Positions 48,901-53,229 of a stretch of DNA of 64,000 nucleotides are shown piece after piece. The first letter of the stretch is position 1. Each line of letters begins with the position of its first letter. The position numbers and the translations under genes are program-made. The notes beneath the pieces are model-generated. The model had not been told where the DNA came from. It saw only the letters and a program-made list of their open reading frames with translations, and made no database searches. Source of the stretch: Megalonaias nervosa (lineage: Eukaryota > Mollusca > Bivalvia > Unionida > Unionidae); assembly GCA_016617855.1 (NCBI GenBank), contig JAECUM010003292.1, positions 62,001 to 126,000 on the forward strand, written 5' to 3'.

Positions 48901-51564
48901 TTTTACTATGAGTCAAATATACATGTGTTAGAAAAGTAGCATAAGATAAAATCTTATGAATGACACAAAGTATACACGAAAAAATATATTTCTATACACG
49001 TGAAAGTGCATCTGCTATTAAATTGTCTTTTCCCTTGATGTGCCTGATGTCAGTATTATATTCCTGCAACAACAAACTCACCTTAATAATCTCTGATTTT
49101 TGTTTTTCATCTTGCCACTGAAAGTAAGGGGGTTGTGATCACTAAACACAATGATGTAGCATGTAATGAAATAATTTTCTTTTTAAACTTACAAACAATT
49201 AAATTAAATATACATTACACTGAGGTTTGACAATTAGCTGCTTAATTCAGGAACATTACTGAGGTTTGACAATTAGCCGCCTAATACAGGAACATTACTG
49301 AGGTTTGATAATTAGCTGTCTAATACAGGAACATTACTGAGGTTTGACAGTTAACTGTGTAACAATGGAACATTACTGAGGTTTGACAGTTAGCTGTGTA
49401 ACACAGCAACATTACTGAGTTTTGACAGTTAGCTGTCTAATACAGGAACATTACTGAGTTTTGACAATTAGCAGTCTAATTCAGGAATATTACTGAGGTT
49501 TGACAATTAGCTGTCTAATACAGGAGCATTACTGAGGTTTGACAATTAACTGTGTAACACAGGAACATTACTGAGGTTTGACAATTAGCTGTGTAACACA
49601 GCAACATTACTGAAGTTTGACAATTAGTTTTCTAATACAGGAACATTACTGAGTTTTGACAATTAGCAGTCTAATTCAGGAACATTACTGAGGTTTGACA
49701 GTTAGCTGTCTAATACAGGAACATTACTGAGTTTTGACAATTAGTGGTCTAATTCAGGAACATTACTGAGGTTTGACAATTAACTGTGTAACAATGGAAC
49801 ATTACTGAGGTTTGACAGTTAGCTGTGTAACACAGCAACATTACTGAGTTTTGACAATTAGCAGTCTAATTCAGGAATATTACTGAGGTTTGACAATTAG
49901 CTGTCTAATACAGGAACATTACTGAGGTTTGACAATTAACTGTGTAACACAGGAACATTACTGAGGTTTGACAATTAGCTGTGTAACACAGCAACATTAC
50001 TGAAGTTTTGACAATTAGTTTTCTAATACGGGAACATTACTGAGTTTTGACAATTAGCAGTCTAATTCAGGAACATTACTGAGGTTTGACAATTAGCTGT
50101 CTAATACAGGAACATTACTGAGTTTTGACAATTAGTGGTCTAATTCAGGAACATTACTGAGGTTTGACAATTAGCTGTTTAGCAAAGGAACATTACTGAG
50201 TAATGCAAATCCCTGAATATTGTGTAATGAAGAACTTTTAACTTATTTTCATTTGATATGAAGTTTATGAAACTCACTGAAATAATACAATATGCATTCA
50301 ATGCAAACAGCTTATGGCATATAATTTAATGTAACCCATTCCCTCATAGCACCAGCCACTCAGTTACACAGCTCACCAATGTGCTACAAATAGTTCAGCA
50401 AGCCACTAGCTGATAGTATCCCTGTATGACTTGTCACAAAACAAAATTACATTGATTTGTGCATAATTAAAGATATTAGAATCAAATATTAGTTCTTAAT
50501 AATTATATGTCTTTTTTTTATTATATCCAGCAATCTCATTGGTCAGGATCATCTGAGCATCTTTAATTCACACCCTTCAGAACTAAAGTAAATTTTCATT
50601 TAACTCTATCCACTAGTTCTGCTTTTAGGAGAAGGTGCAGAGAATTTTGGGTAGAATAAATTGCAAGCTAATATTTGCTGATAGCAACTATGAGGATAGT
50701 GTATCAGAAATTGCAGCTGCTCAGTAAAGTGTAAAACTAAAAAAATGCTGTAATGATGATACTGAAATGGTGGTCAAAGTTGTGCACACGGCATGTATCT
50801 TTGCACAAAGTTCTTCACACTGCATTATCTGCTCAAAATTCTATACACTGCATGAATCTGTGCTCATTGATCTGCACACTGCATGTATCTGTGCTCATTG
50901 ATCTGTACACTGCATTTATCTGTGCTCATTGATCAGCACACTGCATGTATCTGTGCTCACTGATCTGCAAGTCCTTTTTTTATATTGTTTAAAGTGGAAA
51001 CTGATGACCTAGAGATATGATAGATGCAGGTTCTTAAGTTTGCCAGTTGTGTGGAGTCAAGTGATAGAGAGGGTTAATTAGTGCTTAAGCCAAGTGATAG
51101 AGAGGGTTAATTAGTGCTTAAGCCAAGTGATAGAGAGGGTTAATTAGTGTTTATGCCAAGTGATAGAGATGGTTAATTAGTGCTTAGGCCAAGTGATAGA
51201 GAGGGTTAATTAGTGCTTATGCCAAGTGCTGCAACATTTTGCTCTGCTATAGATTTCTGGTTTTAAGTGCAGCTGAAAAACTCACTGTATACCTTAAGAT
51301 TTTAAATTAATTTTGCTATGTGTCTTATTTACTTGTGAATCCAGAAATCCATGGATATTGGTAAGAGTAGTAGTTTTGCAAATTTTATTTCTCTAGGAGT
51401 GGAAGTGAAGTTGAAGAATATGCACTATCCAGTTCTTATAGCTGCTACCCATATCCCAGAACTGAATGAGATCAGGGAGAGGGAGGAAGGGGTGAAGTTT
51501 GGAGCCTCTGTTACCCTCACTCAGGTGGAGGAGGTACTGAAAGAGGGCCTTGAGAAATATTTGG
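13003..51564 (+). CDS. Xanthine dehydrogenase, N-terminal part (nine exons, partial)
   Basis: XDH is a cytosolic molybdo-flavoenzyme that oxidises hypoxanthine to xanthine and xanthine to urate. The nine exons join in phase to 913 nt (about 304 codons). This is roughly the first quarter of the usual 1,330-residue protein. Domains in order: plant-type [2Fe-2S] domain ([11 protein letters not shown], fourth Cys in NACLLPLC), helical [2Fe-2S] domain (CGFCTPG and [10 protein letters not shown]), linker ([13 protein letters not shown]), and the start of the FAD domain (LVVGNTEVG). [10 protein letters not shown] favours XDH over aldehyde oxidase, which usually has a KCHG form. All splice sites are GT-AG. 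The exon with the start codon was not found and may lie left of the window. The remaining exons lie beyond 64000. All eight cluster cysteines are present and no disruption is visible, so the gene looks functional. Introns range from 858 bp to 18,032 bp. Confidence 0.93.
13084..13381 (+). mobile_element. SINE family 1, 5'-truncated head, in XDH intron
   Basis: Begins inside the tRNA-like head (atcggatgcgggagg), has a B box (gggtttgaaccctgg), the same body as the - strand copy at 1213-1557, and ends in 'aaaaatccaaatcacacacaca'. The A-box half is missing. It starts 23 bp after an XDH splice donor. Confidence 0.85.
13919..14015 (+). CDS. XDH exon: first [2Fe-2S] cluster
   Basis: 97 bp, phase 1 in and phase 2 out. 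Acceptor tgtatcag, donor gtatcc. Encodes [19 protein letters not shown] and then [11 protein letters not shown]. The three cysteines of C-x4-C-x2-C bind the ferredoxin-type [2Fe-2S] cluster; the fourth is in the next exon. Confidence 0.96.
14136..14222. repeat. 44-bp perfect tandem duplication
   Basis: Two copies of 'tggtatatgctgtagacctg ... gcatcattca', 44 bp apart. Confidence 0.93.
14280..14400. repeat. Short degenerate tandem array, about 29 bp unit
   Basis: About four copies of 'gtatggtaaatcccattcatttgt'-type units (written here as a consensus split over positions), with roughly 29-bp spacing. Confidence 0.6.
15397..15700. repeat. Tandem array on 'gaggttttaatgga', 42-50 bp unit
   Basis: Six to seven copies of 'gaggttttaatggagcacag' followed by 'aataccaatattactgtagg' variants. 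Unit length drifts from about 42 to 50 bp towards the right. Confidence 0.85.
15870..15919. repeat. (TA)n microsatellite
   Basis: About 25 TA dinucleotides. Confidence 0.95.
15965..16460. repeat. Minisatellite, about 46 bp unit
   Basis: About 11 copies of 'gggattaaaagagtgtgtgg' plus 'gtactgtatgtgtcaataac' and 'attaat'. One copy is internally shortened (16125-16140). Confidence 0.93.
16568..17281. repeat. Minisatellite A, 42 bp unit
   Basis: About 17 copies of 'gtaatatgcatattgacagc' plus 'tttcatgtcaacttagttat' and 'ct'. Because 42 is divisible by 3 the copies stay in frame and give open frames of 168 and 96 codons, which are array translations. It abuts a second 42-bp array. Confidence 0.95.
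17285..18640. repeat. Minisatellite B, 42 bp unit
   Basis: About 30 copies of 'gtgataattgaatatgaaat' plus 'aggtgctttatgtcatgtta' and 'ca', with a few 41-bp variants. It shares unit length with array A but only partial sequence resemblance. It lies wholly in the XDH intron before the exon at 19027. Confidence 0.95.
19027..19135 (+). CDS. XDH exon: fourth cysteine of first cluster
   Basis: 109 bp, phase 2 in and phase 0 out. Acceptor atatctcag, donor gtatgc. Encodes [12 protein letters not shown], then [19 protein letters not shown]. The Cys of NAC completes the first cluster, and AVTTVEGIG is one of the most conserved stretches of the family. Confidence 0.96.
19245..20030. repeat. Minisatellite, 31-35 bp unit with higher-order pattern
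   Basis: About 23 copies of 'gaattttaatttatatggta' plus 'cactctatgcat'. Variants with 'ctgattgcttgg' recur at regular intervals (for example 19360, 19450, 19610, 19735), giving a higher-order repeat of several units. Confidence 0.93.
20040..20935. other. No feature recognised
   Basis: Intronic sequence. The short open frames on the - strand show no recognisable domain. Confidence 0.5.
20940..21350. repeat. Tandem array, about 74 bp unit, 5-6 copies
   Basis: Copies of 'tttgctaccatttctgatca' plus 'tggatggactcccaactttg' and 'tttgctgccttcatctacct'. The first two copies are shorter. Confidence 0.88.
21770..23100. repeat. Old tandem array, about 130-150 bp unit, about 8 copies
   Basis: Diverged copies carry the same ordered blocks: 'atggccaccatggcagccat', 'cttgaaaatcttattgttgc', 'ctgaatgg', 'gtcatatcaacattgggttt', 'tcaccagaagac', 'gatatctagttggt' and 'aatgaaaatggtgcc'. 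By eye, divergence is much higher than in the neighbouring short-unit arrays. A SINE at about 22180-22396 interrupts it. Confidence 0.75.
22180..22396 (-). mobile_element. SINE family 2, copy in reverse
   Basis: On the - strand the head reads gactgagtggtctaaagc (tRNA Leu/Ser-like A-box region) with a B-box-like gggtttgagtctc. The body has 'ctggccaccatgtatagcc' near its end and a terminal 'ggcattaaaccc'. The same layout occurs at 48072-48313 (+) and 29122-29360 (-). Confidence 0.75.
23633..23835. repeat. 68-bp tandem array, 3 copies
   Basis: Starts at 23633, 23701 and 23769. The first two copies are virtually identical and the third is diverged. Confidence 0.93.
24036..24162 (+). CDS. XDH exon: second [2Fe-2S] cluster, first pair
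   Basis: 127 bp, phase 0 in and phase 1 out. Acceptor gatctttag, donor gtcagc. Encodes [32 protein letters not shown] and a short acidic tail. CGFC supplies two of four ligands of the helical-domain cluster. The SHGSQ context is of XDH type. Confidence 0.96.
24300..24935. repeat. Minisatellite, about 41 bp unit
   Basis: About 15 copies of 'cctgtctttaaaagtactcc' plus 'tattcaggactgttatgtat' and 't'. Copies near 24740-24880 are nearly identical; those at both edges are degraded. Confidence 0.93.
25186..25247 (+). CDS. XDH exon: second [2Fe-2S] cluster, second pair
   Basis: 62 bp, phase 1 in and phase 0 out. Acceptor ctattacag, donor gtaagt. Encodes [21 protein letters not shown]. The two cysteines of CRC complete the second cluster. 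Confidence 0.96.
25843..26004. repeat. 54-bp tandem array, 3 copies
   Basis: Near-identical copies start at 25844, 25898 and 25952 (taataccactcaggttagat ... tcacacaggtgattgag). The 54-bp period is divisible by 3, so a 96-codon frame crosses it on the - strand; it is not a gene. Confidence 0.93.
26057..26220. repeat. Two-copy tandem duplication, about 88 bp
   Basis: The block 'cttccagtctaaacagagtt' plus 'ctgtttctcat' and 'cttgataatcctgaaa' occurs twice. Confidence 0.75.
26313..26381 (+). CDS. XDH exon: cysteine-rich linker
   Basis: 69 bp, phase 0 at both ends. Acceptor ttccactag, donor gtaagt. Encodes [13 protein letters not shown] and a further FCEESG. It occupies the poorly conserved Cys-rich linker that follows the second cluster in animal XDH. 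Identity rests on position, frame continuity and strong splice sites more than on sequence. An 18-kb intron follows. Confidence 0.82.
26427..27534. mobile_element. Non-autonomous DNA transposon with TA target duplication
   Basis: The left end tacagtcaaacctgtc (26427-26442) and right end gacaggtttgactgta (27519-27534) are exact inverted complements, and resemblance extends inward (gtgacc against ggtgacc). Excluding the outer TA gives TIRs starting CAGTCAAACC with a TA duplication on each side. The interior (about 1.1 kb) has no transposase-like frame and contains a (TTA)n run. TA duplication suggests a Tc1/mariner-type source, but the superfamily is uncertain. Confidence 0.7.
26557..26600. repeat. 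(TTA)n microsatellite
   Basis: ATT/TTA triplets with one interruption, inside the inverted-repeat element. Confidence 0.95.
27540..28060. other. No feature recognised
   Basis: AT-rich intronic sequence between the inverted-repeat element and the DIRS-like element. Confidence 0.5.
28063..30070 (+). pseudogene. DIRS-like element: putative gag region, decayed
   Basis: Near 28165-28230 a + frame reads [20 protein letters not shown]. This looks like a gag-type zinc motif with two cysteines changed to Tyr. Downstream fragments are in several frames (about 29860-30050, including an RRDTFL-like context). The assignment depends mainly on its position directly upstream of clear DIRS-type RT and RNase H on the same strand. 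A SINE at 29122-29360 interrupts it. Host gene remnants cannot be excluded. Confidence 0.35.
29122..29360 (-). mobile_element. SINE family 2, second reverse copy
   Basis: On the - strand it has the head 'ggctgaatggtcaaagacag', a B-box-like gggttcaagtctcagc, then 'gtatgtgagaaaacttgcc' and a terminal gatgttaaaccc. This is the same order of blocks as at 48072-48313. Confidence 0.7.
30075..30960. other. Presumed DIRS-like interior, no motif recognised
   Basis: Lies between the putative gag and the RT core of the DIRS-like element. I found no conserved RT motif in any frame, so it is either heavily decayed or foreign sequence. Confidence 0.35.
30960..31320 (+). pseudogene. DIRS-like element: reverse transcriptase core, decayed
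   Basis: A + frame reads [14 protein letters not shown] (31099-31140), the DIRS/LTR RT motif usually written LPFGL-x3-P-x-F/VFT. It is followed after about 28 codons by YQYDILH in the place of the Y-x-DD active site. In-frame stops occur, and the second catalytic Asp is not present. This copy cannot encode an active RT. Confidence 0.6.
31520..32310 (+). pseudogene. DIRS-like element: RNase H region and connection, decayed
   Basis: In + frames I see [16 protein letters not shown] (31543 onward), a GWGFL stretch in the RNase H 'TDAS-x-GWG' position (about 31710), [12 protein letters not shown] and then [15 protein letters not shown] (about 31970-32015). The last corresponds to the 'LSR-x-GQ-x-TEW-LHP' segment that links RNase H to the recombinase in DIRS elements. 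Stops and frameshifts are frequent. The 63-codon - strand frame over 31893-32084 is a shadow. Confidence 0.65.
32400..32488 (+). pseudogene. DIRS-like tyrosine recombinase, N-terminal piece, cut by gypsy insertion
   Basis: A + frame reads [10 protein letters not shown], stop, QVFRD, stop, CIDSIVP (32415-32485). It matches the start of DIRS recombinases, where a Ser-Thr-x-K-x-Y segment precedes a Trp-Cys pair; both Trp codons are now TGA. The frame is interrupted at 32488 by the 7-kb gypsy element and recombinase sequence resumes at 39524. Confidence 0.55.
32489..33410 (+). repeat. 5' LTR of Gmr1-like element
   Basis: 922 bp, starting tcttacgaccatgtag (TG changed to TC) and ending acacgtaaca. 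It aligns throughout with 38602-39519. It carries 'ggaaataaattatttttgtt' near its end, a plausible polyadenylation region. Confidence 0.95.
33420..33440 (+). promoter_or_regulatory. Putative tRNA primer-binding site
   Basis: Ten bases after the 5' LTR, 'tggggttctcgtccttggat' resembles the tRNA-Pro primer site known from mammalian gammaretroviruses (TGGGGGCTCGTCCGGGAT), with small differences. The tRNA assignment is tentative. Confidence 0.5.
33569..35080 (+). pseudogene. Gmr1-like gag: SAP-like N-terminus, coiled coil, SCAN-like domain, CCHC knuckle
   Basis: The start ATG is at 33569. Residues 1-55 are a helical region ([20 protein letters not shown]). Residues about 85-225 are an extremely charged Glu/Lys/Arg/Gln repeat, a predicted coiled coil. 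Near 34270-34300 a frame change in a T-rich run moves the frame, giving an apparent stop at 34307. The second part (frame of 34381-35175) contains a helical domain, about 34510-34770, with [20 protein letters not shown] and [20 protein letters not shown]. This order is like SCAN domains. A zinc knuckle follows at 34915-34956, [14 protein letters not shown], whose last Cys is replaced by Ser. Gag would package element RNA; this copy is broken. Confidence 0.8.
35085..35460 (+). pseudogene. Gmr1-like aspartic protease, interrupted
   Basis: [12 protein letters not shown] carries the catalytic D-T-G (35178-35186), followed downstream by [10 protein letters not shown] (about 35376-35405), the second conserved retroviral-type protease motif. 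A TGA at 35274-35276 interrupts the same frame between the two motifs. The protease would process Gag-Pol. Confidence 0.8.
35460..36960 (+). pseudogene. Gmr1-like integrase with GPY-type C-terminus, inactive
   Basis: Zinc-binding part: [19 protein letters not shown] ... CHTCQ (about 35930-36056). Catalytic core with D at 36144 (MVDCVGP), the second acidic site at 36321 and E at 36429 (GALERF). The spacing is D-58-x-35-E. The second site reads QSHQGSNF, with His where the family has Asp, so the active site is broken. A TGA at 36627-36629 and further stops up to 36840 interrupt the frame. A GPY module follows in the same frame at 36840 ([20 protein letters not shown]), ending HINMLKKY. In most Ty3/gypsy elements integrase lies after RNase H; here it precedes RT. 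Confidence 0.9.
37080..37935 (+). pseudogene. Gmr1-like reverse transcriptase, frameshifted
   Basis: Ty3/gypsy-type [22 protein letters not shown] and [11 protein letters not shown] precede a one-base frame change near 37428. Then come [20 protein letters not shown] and FWQVPL. A short deletion with frame change at about 37615-37625 removes the segment before [10 protein letters not shown]. The active site YIDD is intact at 37662-37673, followed by the [11 protein letters not shown] thumb motif. A TGA at 37902-37904, just before FLGMAGYY, occupies a position where Arg is usual. Confidence 0.9.
37940..38464 (+). pseudogene. Gmr1-like RNase H
   Basis: Continues in a different frame from RT after a shift near 37945. 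Motifs: [28 protein letters not shown] (catalytic region), [35 protein letters not shown]. It ends LFRV then TAG at 38462-38464, with Phe where LSRV is usual. The same C-terminal motifs appear in the - strand fragments at 7035-7385 and 48857-49150. Confidence 0.88.
38588..38601 (+). promoter_or_regulatory. Polypurine tract
   Basis: tttatgggggaaag directly abuts the 3' LTR; it would prime plus-strand synthesis. Family B elements have the very similar tttatgaggggaag in the same place. Confidence 0.75.
38602..39519 (+). repeat. 3' LTR of Gmr1-like element
   Basis: 918 bp, from tgttacgaccatgtag to catataaca. Compared with the 5' LTR it differs at roughly two dozen positions by eye, mostly C/T and G/A changes, plus a few small indels. 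Confidence 0.95.
39524..41300 (+). pseudogene. DIRS-like tyrosine recombinase, remainder after gypsy insertion
   Basis: [20 protein letters not shown] (about 39683-39745), followed after a frame change by an [17 protein letters not shown] segment, parallels LAPNWNLSCILTWLNSDMFE and LSYKTCFLIALTSA in the second copy at about 53857-53995. The C-terminal piece [13 protein letters not shown] (41217-41256) parallels EAIGWRAQSTFSS there. Between these the region is degraded and contains the array at 40794-41010. Confidence 0.6.
40794..41010. repeat. 54-bp tandem array, 4 copies
   Basis: Near-identical copies of 'actagtaggtcaaaatagtc' plus 'cacaaataaggataaaggtt' and 'acatgtgaagcagg'. The period is a multiple of 3, so an 83-codon frame with an 18-residue repeat ([18 protein letters not shown]) crosses it. 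There is no sign of a gene around it. Confidence 0.95.
41470..41880 (+). mobile_element. DIRS-like 3' non-coding terminal region
   Basis: The sequence around 'aaattttgtttctccaagaa' and 'tactcacctgattacatta', then 'cctgtagctgtggaaagggg', matches in order the block at 60440-60700 ('aaattatgtttctcctagaa', 'tacttaccagatctcgtcag', 'cctgtaggcagcaaagagga'). It follows the recombinase C-terminus on the same strand. Confidence 0.55.
41970..42075. repeat. Two-copy tandem duplication, about 55 bp
   Basis: 'aaattctgggttcatgtaag' plus 'catataaaa(c/t)atgattggac' and 'attcagatt' occurs twice. Confidence 0.85.
42082..42290 (+). mobile_element. tRNA-derived SINE, family 3
   Basis: An A-box-like 'tggtaactcagttgtcaaag' and a B-box-like 'gggttaaatacccaac', with a loop of tRNA size between them, are followed by a body 'ttggtgggtcattggaaagg' and an AT-rich end. 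Only one copy is seen in the window, so the family boundaries are uncertain. Confidence 0.55.
42327..42358. repeat. (CA)n microsatellite
   Basis: CA repeat with minor interruptions. A sequence after it (aagtttctgtatttaaaatc ... attggatattggaata) recurs after the CA run at 9459-9515, suggesting a small shared dispersed element. Confidence 0.85.
42700..42935. repeat. Minisatellite, about 48 bp unit, 5 copies
   Basis: Copies of 'tgctgggtggtgttactgtg' plus 'tcagtgtatgtcatacacaa' and 'catgaag'. Confidence 0.93.
42963..43750 (-). mobile_element. Gmr1-like family B solo LTR, copy 3
   Basis: From tattatgactctatga to aaatatacataaca, homologous throughout to 11702-12845 and 47708-48856 on the same strand. 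No RNase H or polypurine tract follows. Confidence 0.75.
43755..44330. other. No feature recognised
   Basis: AT-rich intronic sequence before the XDH exon at 44414. Confidence 0.5.
44414..44494 (+). CDS. XDH exon: linker to FAD domain
   Basis: 81 bp, phase 0 at both ends. Acceptor acattcag, donor gtgagt. Encodes [18 protein letters not shown], then DPIFPPELQ. The DPTQ-x-PIFPPEL motif is diagnostic of the XDH/aldehyde oxidase family. Confidence 0.95.
44560..45530. repeat. Minisatellite with 38-bp unit and 76-bp higher-order repeat
   Basis: About 26 copies of 'tgatcaatgtagatcaagga' plus 'tattggaatattcttcag'. From 44606 to 44985 two variants alternate strictly, giving five nearly perfect 76-bp dimers (starts 44606, 44682, 44758, 44834, 44910). 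Outside this core the units are diverged monomers. Confidence 0.95.
45594..45955. repeat. Minisatellite, 36 bp unit, 10 copies
   Basis: Copies of 'tttgacagataatgattaca' plus 'aatctttatcacttat'. It directly follows the previous array with only about 60 bp between. Confidence 0.93.
46265..46700. repeat. Minisatellite, about 54 bp unit, 8 copies
   Basis: Copies of 'tagtctcatggtttgttcta' plus 'agttggggcaaagaacttgg' and 'aacatgacgtatctg'. Confidence 0.92.
46979..47120 (+). CDS. XDH exon: start of FAD-binding domain
   Basis: 142 bp, phase 0 in and phase 1 out. Acceptor tgttgcag, donor gtaggt. Encodes [20 protein letters not shown] and, at its end, [11 protein letters not shown]. The LVVGNTE motif is the FAD/pyrophosphate contact of the family. 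Confidence 0.95.
47441..47707. repeat. 39-bp minisatellite, left part (split by retroelement)
   Basis: About seven copies of 'gaggtttgacaattagctgt' plus 'ctaatacaggaacattact'. The array continues at 49220 after the inserted element. Confidence 0.95.
47708..48856 (-). repeat. Family B 3' LTR, copy 4 (contains SINE)
   Basis: LTR with terminal tgttatg ... cttgtaaca on the - strand. Without the SINE at 48072-48313 it is about 0.9 kb. Confidence 0.85.
48072..48313 (+). mobile_element. SINE family 2, full length, nested in an LTR
   Basis: The head ttgagtggcagagtggtctaa with 'gcgctc' resembles tRNA-Leu/Ser, with B box gggttcaagtc. The body 'gtatgtgagaaagcttgcc' leads to a 3' end with 'ctggccaccatgtatagctg' and 'ggtgttaaacc'. 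Flanking 14-bp repeats tatcctagaatttt (48058) and tatccaaaaatttt (48314) match at 12 of 14 positions, an aged target duplication. Sister LTRs lack this insert. Confidence 0.85.
48857..49150 (-). pseudogene. Family B polypurine tract and RNase H C-terminus
   Basis: On the - strand, the context FSDHNPLTF (about 49130-49150), then MKNKNQRLL with a frame change, then [15 protein letters not shown] and a stop near 48998, then tttatgaggggaag next to the LTR. DALSRV keeps the usual Ser, unlike the long element. Confidence 0.75.
49220..50205. repeat. 39-bp minisatellite, right part
   Basis: About 25 copies of 'gaggtttgacaattagctgt' plus 'ctaatacaggaacattact'. Variants (tgtgtaacaatgg, cagtctaattcagg) recur in blocks of several units, for example 49330-49500 against 49760-49890, showing duplication of multi-unit segments. 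Confidence 0.95.
50210..50780. other. No feature recognised
   Basis: AT-rich intronic sequence. Confidence 0.5.
50785..50970. repeat. Minisatellite, about 32 bp unit, 5-6 copies
   Basis: Copies of 'cacactgcatgtatctgtgc' plus 'tcattgatctg'. Confidence 0.88.
51050..51230. repeat. Minisatellite, 33 bp unit, 5 copies
   Basis: Copies of 'caagtgatagagagggttaa' plus 'ttagtgcttaagc'. Lies about 165 bp before the XDH exon acceptor at 51396. Confidence 0.93.
51397..51564 (+). CDS. XDH exon: FAD-binding domain, last exon in window
   Basis: 168 bp, phase 1 in and phase 1 out. Acceptor tttctctag, donor gtaaat. Encodes [20 protein letters not shown] and [17 protein letters not shown], matching the FAD domain just after the VGNTE motif. 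No later XDH exon (for example one with the GGNI motif) was recognised up to 64000, so the next intron exceeds 12 kb or the assembly is discontinuous. Confidence 0.93.
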
Positions 51565-51617
51565 GTAAATATAAAAGATTTGGAAATTGCTGTACCAGTA
51601 GTTTACTTCAATTAGAA

Positions 51618-51902
51618 AATTTCAGGGCCAAGATAATCATGGTTTATTATTAGCATAGAATTTATTTACTTTGAGAAGATAGCTACATAAATTGGGGGGT
51701 TTAGAGAGAAAATGTCAGGGCCAAGATAATCATGGTTTATTATTAGCATAGAATTTATTTACTTTGAGAAGATAGCTACATAATTTGGGGGGTTTAGAGA
51801 GAAAATTTCAGGGCCAAGAAAATCATGGTTTGTTATTAGCATAGAATTTATTTACTTTGAGAAGATAGCTACATAATTTGGGGGGTTTAGAGAAAAAATT
51901 TC
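51618..51902. repeat. Tandem array, about 92 bp unit, 3 copies
   Basis: Near-identical copies of 'cagggccaagataatcatgg' ... 'gagaagatagctacataatt' 'tggggggtttagaga'. Starts about 50 bp after the XDH donor at 51565. Confidence 0.95.
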
Positions 51903-51969
51903 ATGAACATTAATGAAAAATATTGAAGTTAATGTAATGTAAATTTGTGCACATTCTGTTACACACTGT

Positions 51970-52960
51970 AAGCGTCTTACCATGCATGTCCAAGTCTTAG
52001 ACATGTTCATCATTCTAGATGTCTATCAGCACTTCTCCTAGGTGTAGACAAAATTATCATTCTAGATATCTGACCATAGTTCTCCAAGTATTCATGTCTG
52101 ACCAGGCTTCTCCAAGGTTTAGACAAGACCACCATTGTAGATGTCTGATGTGGTTTCTCCAAGTCATTATGTGTAATCATGGTTTCTAGGGTTTAGACAA
52201 GATCATTGTAGATGTCTGACCATGTTTCTTCAAGTCTTGATATCTGACCATAATTCTTCAAGTCTTGATGTTGAACTGTACTTTTTCCAGTCTCACTGTC
52301 GGATCTTGCATCTCCAAGATTTAGACAAGTTTATCATTCTTGATGTCAGACCAGGCTTCTCCAAGATTTAGACAAGTTTATCATTCTTGACGTCAGACCA
52401 TGTTTTTCTAAAGGTTCAGACAAGTTCATCATTCTCGACATCTGACCATGCTGATCCAAAGATTAGATAAGATCATCATTCTAGATGTTTGACCAGGCTT
52501 CTTCAAGTCTTGATGTGCAGCCATGCATTCCAGGATTTAGACAAGATCATTCTAGATGTTTGACCAGGCTTCTCCAAGTCTTGATGTGCAACCATGCTTT
52601 CTAGGATTTAGACAAGATCATCATTCTTGATGCCTGACCATGCTTCTTCTAGTCTAGATTTCTTACCATGTTTCTCCAAGCCTTGATGTCTGACCATGTT
52701 TCTCAAGACTTAGACATGAACATCATTCTAAATGTCTGACCTGCTTTTCCATGTCTTGATTCAGACCATGCTTATTAAAGTCTTGATATCTGACCTTGTT
52801 CTCCATGTCTTGATTCAGACCATGCTTATTATAGTCTTGATATCTGACCTTGTTCTCCATGTCTTGATTCAGACCTTGCTTATTAAAGTCTTGATATCTG
52901 ACCATGCTTCTCCAAACCTTGATGTCTAACCATGCTTCTCCAAGTTTCAGACAAGTTCAT
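51970..52960. repeat. Diverged tandem array on 'tctgaccatgcttctccaag'
   Basis: About 18 irregular copies built from 'cttgatgtctgaccatg', 'cttctccaag', 'tttagacaagatcatcatt' and 'ctagatg'. At 52733-52900 three nearly identical 54-bp units ('ctgaccttgttctccatgtc' ...) form a younger sub-array that leaves open frames on both strands. Confidence 0.88.
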
Positions 52961-53229
52961 CTTCATAGATGCAGTGATTCACATAAATCTTGTTGTATAA
53001 TAGATTTGCAGTGTTTTGAAAATTTGAAAATACAAATTCACTGGCAACTGATGGCAGATGGGCTGTGCTTGGAAATTACACAGTTAGACAGAATGTTGTG
53101 ACTCCAAACTTGTCAGCATACTGCATTTATCTGAGGACAATCCCATGCTTGATCGTTAGTCCATACCCCATTTAGAAACATTTTTGGAAAATATTTGCAA
53201 AGGGTATAATTGGCTAATAATCAAACCCA

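Larger units (their letters stand above)
47703..49224 (-). mobile_element. Internally deleted Gmr1-like family B element with target duplication
   Basis: The insert 47708-49219 (1,512 bp) is flanked by direct repeats CTGAG (47703-47707 and 49220-49224) and splits a 39-bp minisatellite. On the - strand it starts with about 40 bp of LTR (tgtaatgtatatttaat, right end), jumps directly to the RNase H C-terminus, then polypurine tract and full 3' LTR ending at 47708 (tgttacaag on the + strand). Almost the whole 5' LTR, gag and most of pol are missing, while both outer ends are kept. A SINE lies in the LTR. Confidence 0.85.

Noticed and set aside
13003..51564. Aldehyde oxidase as the identity of the host gene
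   Set aside because: AOX shares the fold and the linker motif, but [10 protein letters not shown] and LVVGNTEVG fit XDH better. The substrate-binding residues that would settle it lie outside the window.
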